Positions 35,797-45,061 of a stretch of DNA of 60,761 bases are shown here, piece by piece (position 1 is the stretch's first letter; each line of letters opens with the position of its first letter). The DNA is taken from contig CALUVV010000012.1 in assembly GCA_944324305.1 (NCBI GenBank), positions 1 through 60,761 of the forward strand, given 5' to 3'. Made by a program: the position numbers and the translations under genes. This stretch comes from Candidatus Gastranaerophilales bacterium (GTDB lineage Bacteria > Cyanobacteriota > Vampirovibrionia > Gastranaerophilales > Gastranaerophilaceae). The notes below the pieces were generated by a model. The model was not told where the DNA came from. It saw nothing but the letters and a program-made list of their open reading frames with translations, and did no database searches.

Positions 35797-36126
35797 ATGC
35801 GTATTCAATCAGTAACTCCCGCAAACTTTAAAAAACATTTTATTAATAACACAAAATCAATTTTACAAAACAATGCAGATAACATTTCACAGCCGTTATC
35901 CGATAAAATTAATTTCGGCGTCGGCGATGATTACGGTTTTGATTTAAATGCACCTGAGGTTCCTGAACCAGGCAATAAACCCGGGTTTAAAAAAGGGCTT
36001 TTGGGTATTGTTACTGTTTTGACTTTCCCAATATCTGTTCCTGCAATGATACTTTACGAAAGTTACAAAGAAAAACACAAGGATGATGTAAAAACCGACA
36101 TGAACTATGATAATATTGAAGATTAG
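35797..36126 (+). CDS. Small membrane-associated protein, unknown
   Basis: 109 residues from the ATG at 35797 (AAGGAAG upstream); the ORF begins 10 codons earlier without SD. N-terminal linear part, NFGVGDDYGFDLNAPEVPEP, then GLLGIVTVLTFPISVPAMILYE as a single hydrophobic segment and an acidic tail. No family recognised; NFG/SFK-like motif as in other unknown genes here. Precedes ffh. Confidence 0.55.
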   Translation: MRIQSVTPANFKKHFINNTKSILQNNADNISQPLSDKINFGVGDDYGFDLNAPEVPEPGNKPGFKKGLLGIVTVLTFPISVPAMILYESYKEKHKDDVKTDMNYDNIED

Positions 36127-36145
36127 TTCGTGATATAATTTAAAT

Positions 36146-37546
36146 ATGTTTGACAGTTTAAGTGAAAAATTACAGGAAATAATAAGCAAAACAAGAGGAA
36201 AAGAGCTTACACAGGACAATATGCAGGAAGCTTTACGCGAGATAAGGCGTGCACTTCTTGATGCCGATGTAAATTTACGCGTAGTAAAAGCTTTTATTTC
36301 TTCGATTAAGGATAAAGCGGAAGGGGAAAAAGTTCTTGAAGGGGTTGATCCGTCACAACAGTTAATAAAAATTGTTCATGACGAACTGGTAAATCTTTTG
36401 GGTACAGAATTAAAACCGCTTGATTTTTCAGGCAGTCCAAACATGATTATGATGCTCGGGCTTCAAGGTTCGGGGAAAACCACATCTTCCGCAAAACTCG
36501 CAGTTAAACTGAAAAAAGAAGGAAGAAAACCGCTTCTTGTGGCTTGTGACGTATACAGACCGGCTGCAATTTCACAACTGCAAACATTAGGTAAAGAAAT
36601 TGATAATGAAGTTTTTACAATTCCGGATTGCAAAGATGTTCAACAGATTGTGCGCGGTGCAATTGATTATGCAAACCAAAACGGATTTAATACACTTATT
36701 TTAGATACTGCAGGTCGATTACAAATCGATACTGATATGATGGCAGAACTCCTTTTAATCGACAGAATTTTCCACCCTGCTGAAAAACTTCTTGTGATTG
36801 ACGCAATGACGGGTCAGGAAGCTGTTAATGTTGCAGAGAACTTTGATGCTCAGCTTGGTTTGACAGGTCTTGTACTTACAAAACTCGACGGTGACAGCAG
36901 GGGCGGTTCCGCATTAAGTGTTGTTTACTGCACGGGTAAACCGATAAAACTTACGGGAACAGGTGAAAAACTTAACGCGCTTGAAGATTTTTACCCCGAA
37001 CGTATGGCAACGCGTATTTTAGGGATGGGCGATATTGTATCTCTTGTTGAACGCGCACAGGAAGTGTTTGATGAAAAACAGGCACTTGAGCTTGAAGAAA
37101 AAATGAGTAAGAATAACTTTTCTTACAATGACTTTGTCAAAATGCAGAAACAAATGCAAGCTTTCGGATCTATGGGAAATTTACTCGGCATGCTCGGTCT
37201 TAACATAGGCAAAGACGACAGAGACAAAATTTCTCATGAGGGTGAAAAACAATTTAAGAAGATGGAAGTTTTTATCTCAAGCATGACGCCTGAAGAACGT
37301 GCAAATCCCGATTTAATAAATACAAGCCGCAAAAAACGTATTGCAAAAGGCTGCGGAATGGATTTGGCGGAAATTAATACATACATAAAACAGTTTGAGC
37401 AGATGCGCATGATGATGAAGGGTATGTCAGATATGAAAAACATGTTCGGCAAAATGGGAGGGGTGCCAAATCCTAATGCGCTTGGCGGTAAAATGGGCAA
37501 ACATGCAATTAACAAAGCAATGAAAATGATGCGCCGTTTTAAATAA
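36146..37546 (+). CDS. ffh: Signal recognition particle protein Ffh
   Basis: 466 residues. N domain (1-95), GTPase with GLQGSGKTT (105-113), DTAGR and TKLDG motifs, and a Met-rich M domain from about 300 to the end (KMQKQMQAFGSMG, MMMKGMSDMKNMFGKMGG) that binds signal peptides and 4.5S RNA. TATAAT is 6 nt before the ATG and no SD is present: leaderless. Confidence 0.97.
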   Translation: MFDSLSEKLQEIISKTRGKELTQDNMQEALREIRRALLDADVNLRVVKAFISSIKDKAEGEKVLEGVDPSQQLIKIVHDELVNLLGTELKPLDFSGSPNMIMMLGLQGSGKTTSSAKLAVKLKKEGRKPLLVACDVYRPAAISQLQTLGKEIDNEVFTIPDCKDVQQIVRGAIDYANQNGFNTLILDTAGRLQIDTDMMAELLLIDRIFHPAEKLLVIDAMTGQEAVNVAENFDAQLGLTGLVLTKLDGDSRGGSALSVVYCTGKPIKLTGTGEKLNALEDFYPERMATRILGMGDIVSLVERAQEVFDEKQALELEEKMSKNNFSYNDFVKMQKQMQAFGSMGNLLGMLGLNIGKDDRDKISHEGEKQFKKMEVFISSMTPEERANPDLINTSRKKRIAKGCGMDLAEINTYIKQFEQMRMMMKGMSDMKNMFGKMGGVPNPNALGGKMGKHAINKAMKMMRRFK

Positions 37547-37590
37547 AACGTACCGTTTTAATTTAAAAATGTTTCAAAGAGGGTTGGTAT

Positions 37591-38313
37591 ATGAAAAAAT
37601 TTATATGTTACATGTTATTTTTACTAATGGGCATTAATTGTGTTTCTGCAGAGAATTTTGACGTAAATAAATTTGTTGATGAATACGGTCAGGAAGTTCA
37701 AAGCATTATAAAAAGCAACCTGAATTATAAAGGGACTGAAAATGCAGCTTCTGCAGTCAGCTATACAATTCAACCGGATGGAAGCGTTACTGACATAAAA
37801 CTTGAGCAGAAAAGCGGAACAGAGTTTGACAGAGCCGTCGTTGAAGCTGTTGAAAAATCAGCTCCGTTTAAACCTTTCCCAAAAGAAGCGAAACTTGTAA
37901 ATATTGTAATGACAAGCGGATTTCAGCACAAAGTAGAAAAGTTCCGATCTGCAAGAATGTCAATTATGCCGGTTGAGCCTCCCGCGGAAGTTCAAGAGGC
38001 TTATAAAAAATATATTGACGGAGTTAGCAAATATATGTTTGACAGAATTCCGACAATTTACAGCTATATTCCTCAAGAACCTGTTATTAAATGCACAATT
38101 CTTAAAGACGGCACAATAAAAAATGTTGAAGTTACAAAATCATCAGGGATTGAAGAATATGACAAAAAAATCATAGAAACATACACAGGAATGAAAGTTT
38201 CACCATTCCCTGAAGAATTAAAAATGTATGAAGAATTACCTTATTCTGCAACAGTTCTTCGCCAATTCAGAAGAACTCCTGCACTTGGCAATCCAAATTA
38301 CATGTTCAGATAA
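37591..38313 (+). CDS. Exported protein with two TonB-C-like domains
   Basis: 240 residues. Signal peptide MKKFICYMLFLLMGINCVSA. Two repeats of the TonB C-terminal fold: VSYTIQPDGSVTDIKLEQKSGTEFDRAVVEAV (about 56-87) and IKCTILKDGTIKNVEVTKSSGIEEYDKKII. No N-terminal energy-transducing helix or Pro-rich spacer, so it is a soluble periplasmic TonB-C protein, not a classical TonB. Function unknown. 2-nt gap to the convergent HTH gene. Confidence 0.75.
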   Translation: MKKFICYMLFLLMGINCVSAENFDVNKFVDEYGQEVQSIIKSNLNYKGTENAASAVSYTIQPDGSVTDIKLEQKSGTEFDRAVVEAVEKSAPFKPFPKEAKLVNIVMTSGFQHKVEKFRSARMSIMPVEPPAEVQEAYKKYIDGVSKYMFDRIPTIYSYIPQEPVIKCTILKDGTIKNVEVTKSSGIEEYDKKIIETYTGMKVSPFPEELKMYEELPYSATVLRQFRRTPALGNPNYMFR

Positions 38314-38315
38314 TA

Positions 38316-38549
38316 CTATTTCTTTTTAACAACAACGTCATAACCCAGAATATCAAAAACTTCTAAAAGTTCAGTTACTTTTATTGTTCCGTTACGAAGT
38401 TTATTAGTAAGATTTTCCAGAGAATCTGTCTTGTTATATTTGTGGTTAATATCAACTTTTAACCTTGTCAGCGTTTTGCCTTCAAATGCAGTTAAAAGTC
38501 TGATTAAATTTCTGATATTTTCTTTCTCTAAAATATATTCATTTTTCAT
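38316..38549 (-). CDS. Small HTH-like protein divergent from prepilin C
   Basis: 77 residues of the same family as 14109-14342 and 16331-16576: LKVDINHKYNKTDSLENLTNKLRNGTIKVTELLEVFDILGYDVVV. TATAGT (38556-38561) lies 6 nt before the ATG with no SD: leaderless. Third case of this family lying head-to-head with a prepilin gene; likely its regulator (inference). Confidence 0.72.
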   Translation of the reverse strand: MKNEYILEKENIRNLIRLLTAFEGKTLTRLKVDINHKYNKTDSLENLTNKLRNGTIKVTELLEVFDILGYDVVVKKK

Positions 38550-38574
38550 TCCATAACTATATATTGATAAAAAG

Positions 38575-38621
38575 TTGACAATCTAATTATATAATGTTAC
38601 TATCTAACTATATAATTAGAT
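38575..38621 (+). promoter_or_regulatory. Promoter and operator-like palindromes of prepilin C
   Basis: TTGACA (38575-38580), 17-nt spacer, TACTAT (38598-38603). ATCTAATTATAT (38581-38592) fills the spacer; ATCTAACTATATAATTAGAT (38602-38621), a near-perfect palindrome, begins at the end of the -10. A direct and inverted arrangement of the same ATCTAA half-site, like the repeat 2 of prepilin B. Confidence 0.75.
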
Positions 38622-38643
38622 ATCATTATTATAGGATTTGAAA

Positions 38644-39321
38644 ATGCAGCATAAAACAGCTTATACCATTGCGGAAACACTTATAACAATAGGCATAATC
38701 GGCGTTATTGCCTCAATGACAATACCAAATCTTATAAGTTCACATCAAAAGCAAGTGACCGTAAATAAGTTAAAAGCAGCTTATCAGATGTTTTCGGAGA
38801 TTATGGAACTTGCAAAGCTCCAAACAGGATTCGAGAGTATCTTACTGCCACATGAAACTTTAACTAAAGTTGGAAATGCACCTGAAATTTCAGAGTTATA
38901 TTTTGAGCCGTACATCAAAGGGGCAGAAAAATATAAAGGAAAATATATACAAATTAAAACTCCCTCTAAATCAAATTTCCTCATTGAATATAAAGCTTGG
39001 CCGCACGAACAAGCACCAACTTGCATGCCTAACGAATTTTGTTTTTGGTTCTTTCATCATGAAAATAATTACACATACTTTATTGTTGATATAAACGGTC
39101 CTAAAGGACCTAATACGGCAGGCAAAGATGTATTTATGTTTGATATAAGCGGCAAATATAAACCGGGTATAGGTATTAAAGATATCGACAGTATTAAATT
39201 ATTTTCAAATGATATAAACGAATTTTGTAATAAAACATCCTCCAGTATTTGGAACGGAAAAACCTGTGCATCAAAAATTATCTCTGACGGCTGGCAGATT
39301 AAAGACGATTACCCGTGGTAA
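38644..39321 (+). CDS. Prepilin-like protein C (class with divergent HTH)
   Basis: 225 residues from the ATG at 38644 (AGGA 7 nt upstream; the TTG at 38638 is rejected). Leader MQHKTA then YTIAETLITIGIIGVIASMT: Ala at -1 and Glu at +5. C-terminal domain with Cys pair in the last 30 residues and PNTAGKDVFMFDI, shared with prepilin B and the 53100 product. No homopolymer tract. Convergent with pcrA. Confidence 0.87.
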   Translation: MQHKTAYTIAETLITIGIIGVIASMTIPNLISSHQKQVTVNKLKAAYQMFSEIMELAKLQTGFESILLPHETLTKVGNAPEISELYFEPYIKGAEKYKGKYIQIKTPSKSNFLIEYKAWPHEQAPTCMPNEFCFWFFHHENNYTYFIVDINGPKGPNTAGKDVFMFDISGKYKPGIGIKDIDSIKLFSNDINEFCNKTSSSIWNGKTCASKIISDGWQIKDDYPW

Positions 39322-39335
39322 CATTTTTTGTTCAG

Positions 39336-41837
39336 CTAAAACTTTTTAAGTTTTGCGTAAGCCGCATCCATAGCTTTTATACCCTGACGGCCGAAGTCAA
39401 TCGTATACATCATGCTGTCGCCGATTTGAGTAACCTCTTTTATATGACCGATACCGAGCTTGTCATGAAAAACTCTTTCTCCTTCATTAAATACGTATTC
39501 AATAGGAGTTGTAGTTTCCATTTTCTTCTGGCGTTCAGCTTCGGCTTCCTGCTGCATGCGTTCTTTTTGCTTCTTTTCTTCAAGCATACGCTTTATGGCA
39601 TTATCTTTGAAAAATTCTTTAACTTTTTCTTCATCACGCTGTTTATTTTCTTTTGATTTAACAAGAATTGTGCGTGAAGGGGTTCTTCTTGGCTGCATAG
39701 GCTTTCCTGTTGCAAGACCTTTTGTCGGTGCAACAAAGCCTTTGCCGAAACCCGATGACGGTTTAATATATCCGTAACTGTCAGATTGGGCAGCTGAATA
39801 CGAAAAATCTGATTTTCCGGTACGAGCTTTAGATACTGCATTCTGGAATGTTGATGTACCGCTTGTTGAGCCTTCAAATCCGATAGAATTCAGCAATTGA
39901 CGGGGAATTTCTTCAATAAATCTCGAAGGGTTGTAATATTTGTATTCACCCCACATTTGACGCCGTTTTGCGGATGACAGATACAATTTTTCTTCCGCAC
40001 GCGTAACACCTACATACATCAAGCGGCGTTCCTCTTCCATTTCTGAAGGAACATTAAACGTTCTTTGATGGGGGAATACACCCTCGTCACAGCCTGCAAG
40101 AAATACAACGGGAAATTCAAGACCTTTTGCTGAGTGCAAAGTCATTAAGGTAACGTTATTTGTAATATCATCCATTCCGTCAAGATCAGAGACTAAAGCT
40201 ACCTGCTGCAAAAATTCACCGAGTGCATTATCGGGTTCTTCGGCAACAAATTCGCCCGCAACGTTTACAAGTTCCTGTAAGTTTTCGATATCCGCTTCGC
40301 TTTCGGGAGTATTCTGCGACTGCAATTCTGCCAAATAGCCTGTTTTTTCTATCACAAGTGTTACAAATTCCTGCAAAGAATACGAGCTTACGGCATCTTT
40401 AAATTTCAAAATAAGCTGTGAAAAATCTCTTAATTTTGCTCTTGTTCTCGGCGGAATTTCAATTGCTTCTTCAATTCTCTGACATGCTTGAAAAAGACTT
40501 ATGTCCTCTTTATCAGCAAAATCAGATAAATTTTTGATTGTTGTATCGCCGATTGAGCGCTTTGGTACATTGACAATTCTTCTGAAACTTTGAGAATCAT
40601 CAGGATTGTAGATTAATTTAAGATACGCGATAATATCTTTAATTTCTTTACGGTCGTAGAATTTCAGCCCCCCGTAAATTCTGTAGGGAATTCCCGCGGC
40701 CATGCAGGCTTCTTCAAGCGCACGGGATTGTGAATTTGTACGATAAAGGATTGCGTAACGATTGTAATCTCCGCCGCTGTCCTGTTTTATACGGCTTGCA
40801 ATAAAATTGGCTTCATCAGCTTCATCCTGAGCTTCAAAGTAGTCAATCAGTTCGCCGTCGCCTTTATTTGAGTAAAGAACTTTATCAACACGCTCGGTGT
40901 TATTTTCAATAATCGCATTTGCAACGTTCAAAATATTTGCGGTTGAACGGTAATTTTGCTCAAGCTTGATTAATTTTGTTTTCTTAAAGTCTTTTTGGAA
41001 ATTCAAAATAATAGTATAATCAGCACCGCGCCAGCTGTAAATTGACTGGTCGACATCACCTACAACGCAAAGCGAGCGTTCGTCGGGAATTTCAGCTTCG
41101 TTATTGGTGTACAGCATATTAATAAGCTTGTATTGAGCCATGTTTGTATCTTGAAACTCATCGACAAGAATATGTTGAAATCTGTCATAGTACAATTGGC
41201 GGACTTCTTTACACTGTTCGAGAAGTTTTACGGTCAAAAGCAGCATGTCGTCAAAGTCAATTGCATTATTGTTATTTAAAGCATTTTCATATTCTTCGTA
41301 TATTGCCGCAATCTTCTGTGATTTAAAATCTCTTGCAAAAGTCGCAAACGTATATGCATCCTGCATTTTGTTTTTTGCATTGGAAATTACGGCTTTTACA
41401 AGCTTGGGCTGATAAACTTTATCATCAAGATTTAACTTCTTAATTGCCTGTTTAATTACAGCGTTGCTGTCTGTTTCGTCATAAATCGAGAAATTTTTAT
41501 CGAGCTTTTTACCTGATTGAAAACTGTAATTTTCAATATTTTCTCTTAAAATTCTTCCGCAGATGCCGTGGAAAGTTCCGACCCACATATATTTAACAAC
41601 ATCCTGCCCCAAAATATTTCCGAGACGCTCTTTCATCTCTTTTGCGGCCTTGTTTGTAAATGTTACGGCAAGAATATTTCTCGGTCTGACACATTTTTCC
41701 TTAATTAAATATGCAATTCTTGAGGTAAGTAATTTTGTTTTTCCGCTCCCTGCGCCAGCTAAAACAAGCAGGGGGCCTTGAACTGTTTGAACTGCTTCTC
41801 TCTGTTCTTTGTTAAGATTATCCAGTATATTTTCCAT
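39336..41837 (-). CDS. pcrA: UvrD/PcrA-type superfamily 1 DNA helicase
   Basis: 833 residues from the ATG at 41837 (AGGG upstream). Walker A LAGAGSGKT (26-34), Walker B VDEFQDTN, Q-motif NLNKEQREAV, LHSAKGLEF and VGVTRAEEKLYLSSA are visible. 3'-5' helicase for nucleotide excision repair, rolling-circle replication and clearing of stalled complexes. The C-terminus has the PcrA-like Tudor segment (EYVFNEGERVFHDKLGIG). Confidence 0.95.
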   Translation of the reverse strand: MENILDNLNKEQREAVQTVQGPLLVLAGAGSGKTKLLTSRIAYLIKEKCVRPRNILAVTFTNKAAKEMKERLGNILGQDVVKYMWVGTFHGICGRILRENIENYSFQSGKKLDKNFSIYDETDSNAVIKQAIKKLNLDDKVYQPKLVKAVISNAKNKMQDAYTFATFARDFKSQKIAAIYEEYENALNNNNAIDFDDMLLLTVKLLEQCKEVRQLYYDRFQHILVDEFQDTNMAQYKLINMLYTNNEAEIPDERSLCVVGDVDQSIYSWRGADYTIILNFQKDFKKTKLIKLEQNYRSTANILNVANAIIENNTERVDKVLYSNKGDGELIDYFEAQDEADEANFIASRIKQDSGGDYNRYAILYRTNSQSRALEEACMAAGIPYRIYGGLKFYDRKEIKDIIAYLKLIYNPDDSQSFRRIVNVPKRSIGDTTIKNLSDFADKEDISLFQACQRIEEAIEIPPRTRAKLRDFSQLILKFKDAVSSYSLQEFVTLVIEKTGYLAELQSQNTPESEADIENLQELVNVAGEFVAEEPDNALGEFLQQVALVSDLDGMDDITNNVTLMTLHSAKGLEFPVVFLAGCDEGVFPHQRTFNVPSEMEEERRLMYVGVTRAEEKLYLSSAKRRQMWGEYKYYNPSRFIEEIPRQLLNSIGFEGSTSGTSTFQNAVSKARTGKSDFSYSAAQSDSYGYIKPSSGFGKGFVAPTKGLATGKPMQPRRTPSRTILVKSKENKQRDEEKVKEFFKDNAIKRMLEEKKQKERMQQEAEAERQKKMETTTPIEYVFNEGERVFHDKLGIGHIKEVTQIGDSMMYTIDFGRQGIKAMDAAYAKLKKF

Positions 41838-41919
41838 ATCCCTATTCCCAAAATCAATTTTTTGTGATATAATCAGCATAAACTAAAAACGTAAAGATTG
41901 CAATTAGAAAGTAGGAAAA

Positions 41920-42519
41920 ATGGTGGAAACTGACATGATGAATATATTTATGGGTTCTGAAGACGATGCTAAAGAAAAACAAAGTTCAATCGTAGTACCG
42001 ATTGATGATATGGACACAGTGGCGTCAGATTCACCTGATACCGTTGACGAACTCGCAATGGAACTAGCTACTATTCAGCAATCAGCAAAAAGAATTGCAA
42101 TTATCGGAAGCCGCAATCTTCCGATTACACACCAGCAGATGATTGAAACACTTGCAACGGCTCTTGTAATGCAGGGAAATACAATTATTACATCGGGCGG
42201 TTCTTCGGGAACAAACGCGGCTGCAATCCGCGGTGCTATGAAAGCTAATCCCGATAAATTAAAAGTTATTTTACCGCAGACTATCGGCCAGCAGCCGTCA
42301 GACGTTCAAAACCAGCTTATCGGCGTTCCGAATATTGTTGAACATCCCGACAGAGCAATGATGACTTTGGCCGATGCATCACGCGTTTGCAACAGAGAAA
42401 TTATCGACGACTGCAACCAATTGATTTGTTTCTTATCACATACAAGTAAAACTTTGCATAACGCCGTTCAATACGCTGAAGAAGGCCACAAAGTTATTAC
42501 TGTATTCTACCTGGATTAA
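41920..42519 (+). CDS. DprA-like DNA recombination-mediator A family protein (cyanobacterial type)
   Basis: 199 residues. RIAIIGSRNLPITHQQMIETLATALVMQGNTIITSGGSSGTNAAAIRGAM is a Rossmann/LOG-like fold as in DprA, and ICFLSHTSKTLHNAVQYAEEGHKVITVFYLD completes it. The same compact form, with LTHQQ and TSG.GTN, is one I associate with cyanobacteria, so it is also a lineage clue. Whether it acts in transformation is unknown. SD AGGAAAA; start may be 41935. First gene of a run to ispF. Confidence 0.72.
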   Translation: MVETDMMNIFMGSEDDAKEKQSSIVVPIDDMDTVASDSPDTVDELAMELATIQQSAKRIAIIGSRNLPITHQQMIETLATALVMQGNTIITSGGSSGTNAAAIRGAMKANPDKLKVILPQTIGQQPSDVQNQLIGVPNIVEHPDRAMMTLADASRVCNREIIDDCNQLICFLSHTSKTLHNAVQYAEEGHKVITVFYLD

Positions 42520-42531
42520 AAACCTGTTATT

Positions 42532-43701
42532 ATGTCTGAAAATTTAAGAAAACTTACGGGCAAAAATAAAAATGACTATGAAACCGCCGCAAGGGATTTA
42601 GTCAATAATGCCGATACAAAACTGTTTAAAGAACTTGTTGACAGTGACAGTTTTTTGTTTGACTTCGTTAAAAATAACGTTGCGCAGAGAATTGCAAACG
42701 AGATTAACGACACTAATTACAAAAACTTAATCGGATTTTTAAAATATTACTCCCCGTATTATGAAGATGTAATTGTCTCTTCACTCGTAAAATACGCTGA
42801 TGAAGATTTGACAGACTTAATGCTGGACAGGTTCGAAAACGGAACCGTTGAAGAAAAAATTTATGCCGCAAGATATTTTGCGAAAATTCAAGACCCGCTT
42901 GCGCACGAATTCTTAAAAGCGAACGCATACTCGGATAATGAATACCTCGCGCAAAATTGTGCATCCGCACTTGCGCAATGGAATGATGAAGAAGCTTATC
43001 ATATCGCAATTACAAAGCTCAATAACGGCGATGACTTTGACAAACTCGCAGCCGTAAAATTTCTGGTTGCATACGGAAATAAAAATGCAATTCCCGCAAT
43101 TTTCGACACGATGAAAAATTCCACAATGCCCGAAAATATTGCCGGTGAAATTCCGTATCTTGAAAACCTGTTTGATTTGCTCGACAAATACTATGAAAAT
43201 ACGCTTCTCGCCATAAACTATATTATAAACGGCCTTGGAGAAATTTTACCTCTTTCCTGTGTATTTGACTTTGAGCTGTTTGAAGTATTTGAACGGCTTG
43301 TTAATAACCATAACGACAGCAAGGCGGCTATTGTAATCCTTAATGCGCAGGAAAAATTTGATATTCTGACTGAAAACGATGAATACACTTTTGACGAAAG
43401 CAAAGAAACAAAAAACGAAATTCAGGATATTAAAAGGCTTTTGAAAAATGCCGATAAAAAAGAACTTGAAAAATACATTAATGACGAGCTGAAAGAGGAC
43501 AGTCCTCTTGTGTTTACGGCATTGGACTTTGCTACGGACGTGCTTGCAATCCGCGAACTTTTGAAATCAAATAACCAGACATTAATTTTGAAAACAGCCG
43601 AAGTATTAAAAAATCTCGGGAATTTTGACGAAACCGCACGAACCGTTGCATTACTGAAAGTTACGGATATAAACATAAAAGCAATAATTCGTGCTTTGTA
43701 A
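42532..43701 (+). CDS. HEAT-like repeat protein
   Basis: 389 residues, helical repeat pattern (EEKIYAARYFAKIQDPLAHEFLKANA, DDFDKLAAVKFLVAYGNKNAIPAIFDTM). Protein-interaction scaffold with no enzymatic motif. 12 nt after the DprA-like gene. Role unknown. Confidence 0.7.
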   Translation: MSENLRKLTGKNKNDYETAARDLVNNADTKLFKELVDSDSFLFDFVKNNVAQRIANEINDTNYKNLIGFLKYYSPYYEDVIVSSLVKYADEDLTDLMLDRFENGTVEEKIYAARYFAKIQDPLAHEFLKANAYSDNEYLAQNCASALAQWNDEEAYHIAITKLNNGDDFDKLAAVKFLVAYGNKNAIPAIFDTMKNSTMPENIAGEIPYLENLFDLLDKYYENTLLAINYIINGLGEILPLSCVFDFELFEVFERLVNNHNDSKAAIVILNAQEKFDILTENDEYTFDESKETKNEIQDIKRLLKNADKKELEKYINDELKEDSPLVFTALDFATDVLAIRELLKSNNQTLILKTAEVLKNLGNFDETARTVALLKVTDINIKAIIRAL

Positions 43702-43725
43702 AATTTTTTATGCTAATATTCACAT

Positions 43726-44256
43726 ATGGAATTTACGGAAAAAACTATTAATTCAGAGCTTATTTTTGACGGCAGAGTTGTTAAGCTTTACAAAGACAGC
43801 GTCGAACTTTCAACAGGTCAGAAAACTTTCAGGGAAGTTGTCAAGCATTCAGGCGGAGTTGTTATTTTAGCTTTTAAGGGAGACAAAATTCTTCTTGTAA
43901 AACAGTTCAGATATCCGATGAAAGAAGTTATGCTTGAACTTCCCGCAGGAAAACTTGAGCAGGGTGAAGATCCGTTTGAAGCCGCTAAACGTGAACTGGA
44001 AGAAGAAACAGGCTATTGCGCAAATAAATGGACTGATTTAGGTTACGTTTACACATCACCCGGTTACAGCGACGAAAAACTCTACCTTTACAAAGCGGAA
44101 GATTTGGAGTTTACTCACTGCCACCCAGACGAAGGTGAAATTATTCAAGCATTTGAATACAAATATGATGATGTGTTAAAGATGATTGATAACGGACAAA
44201 TTAATGACGCAAAGACGCTTTGCGCATTAATGAGAGCGGAGATAAAAAATGATTAA
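43726..44256 (+). CDS. nudF: Nudix ADP-sugar pyrophosphatase
   Basis: 176 residues. Nudix box GKLEQGEDPFEAAKRELEEETGY (about 77-99), complete; VVKHSGGVVILAF and PGYSDEKLYLYKA match the ADP-ribose pyrophosphatase subfamily. TAATAT is 6 nt before the ATG and no SD: leaderless. Overlaps the HAD gene by 8 nt. Confidence 0.9.
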   Translation: MEFTEKTINSELIFDGRVVKLYKDSVELSTGQKTFREVVKHSGGVVILAFKGDKILLVKQFRYPMKEVMLELPAGKLEQGEDPFEAAKRELEEETGYCANKWTDLGYVYTSPGYSDEKLYLYKAEDLEFTHCHPDEGEIIQAFEYKYDDVLKMIDNGQINDAKTLCALMRAEIKND

Positions 44257-45061
44257 GATGGTTGCGACCGACATTGACGGGACAATTTTGAAATGGGATT
44301 TCGGCTTTACTCCCGAGGTTAAAGACTGCATCCGAAAACTTACAGAACGCGGGATTAAAGTAGTTCTCGTAACAGGCAGAATGCATAAGGCCGCAACATT
44401 TCTTGCCGATGAGCTGGGCTTAGATACCCCGATTGTTTCATATCAGGGAGGAATGATTAAGGATAATTGCGATAACGGAAAAGTTCATTACAGAAAAGAT
44501 TTGGACCCCGAACATGCCGTAAAAATTATTAAATGGGCGAAAGAAAATAATATTCATATAAATCTCTATATGGACGACGTTTTGTATGTGGAAAAAGACA
44601 ACGAAACAATCAGAAAATACACTGATGCAAGATACATAGAGTACACTGTGTGCCCGTTTGAGAGTTTGGAAATCAAAAACGTAAACAAAATTCTTGCAAT
44701 TAAATACGGCAATGCCGATACCGTTACAGAATGGGTTGAATATCTTCAAAAAACTTATCCCGAGCTTTACATAGTTAAATCAACTCCTTATTTTTGCGAA
44801 ATCTCTAACAAAGATGCGAAAAAATCCTGTGCGGTTGAATATTTGTGCAAAGAATGGGGGATTAAAAAAGACGAAGTTCTTACAATAGGCGACCAGAACA
44901 ACGACATCGAACTTTTAAAAGCAGGCGGAATAAAAGTCGCAATGGGAAACGGCACACCCGAATTAAAAGAATGCGCCGATTTTATTACCGATACCGTTGA
45001 CAATAACGGGTTTGTAAAAGCTATTAAGAAATTTTGTGATACGGGGGCAAAAAATGTATAG
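44249..45061 (+). CDS. Cof-type HAD-IIB phosphatase
   Basis: 270 residues. DxD motif VATDIDGTIL (6-15), LVTGR motif II, and GDQNNDIELLKAGG motif IV. Dephosphorylates sugar phosphates or flavin/PLP-type substrates. SD GGAG. Overlaps nudF and ispF. Confidence 0.9.
   Translation: MIKMVATDIDGTILKWDFGFTPEVKDCIRKLTERGIKVVLVTGRMHKAATFLADELGLDTPIVSYQGGMIKDNCDNGKVHYRKDLDPEHAVKIIKWAKENNIHINLYMDDVLYVEKDNETIRKYTDARYIEYTVCPFESLEIKNVNKILAIKYGNADTVTEWVEYLQKTYPELYIVKSTPYFCEISNKDAKKSCAVEYLCKEWGIKKDEVLTIGDQNNDIELLKAGGIKVAMGNGTPELKECADFITDTVDNNGFVKAIKKFCDTGAKNV

Noticed and set aside
42532..43701. Phycobilisome lyase (HEAT-type) identity
   Set aside because: HEAT-like repeats alone do not support it, and nothing else photosynthetic is present.
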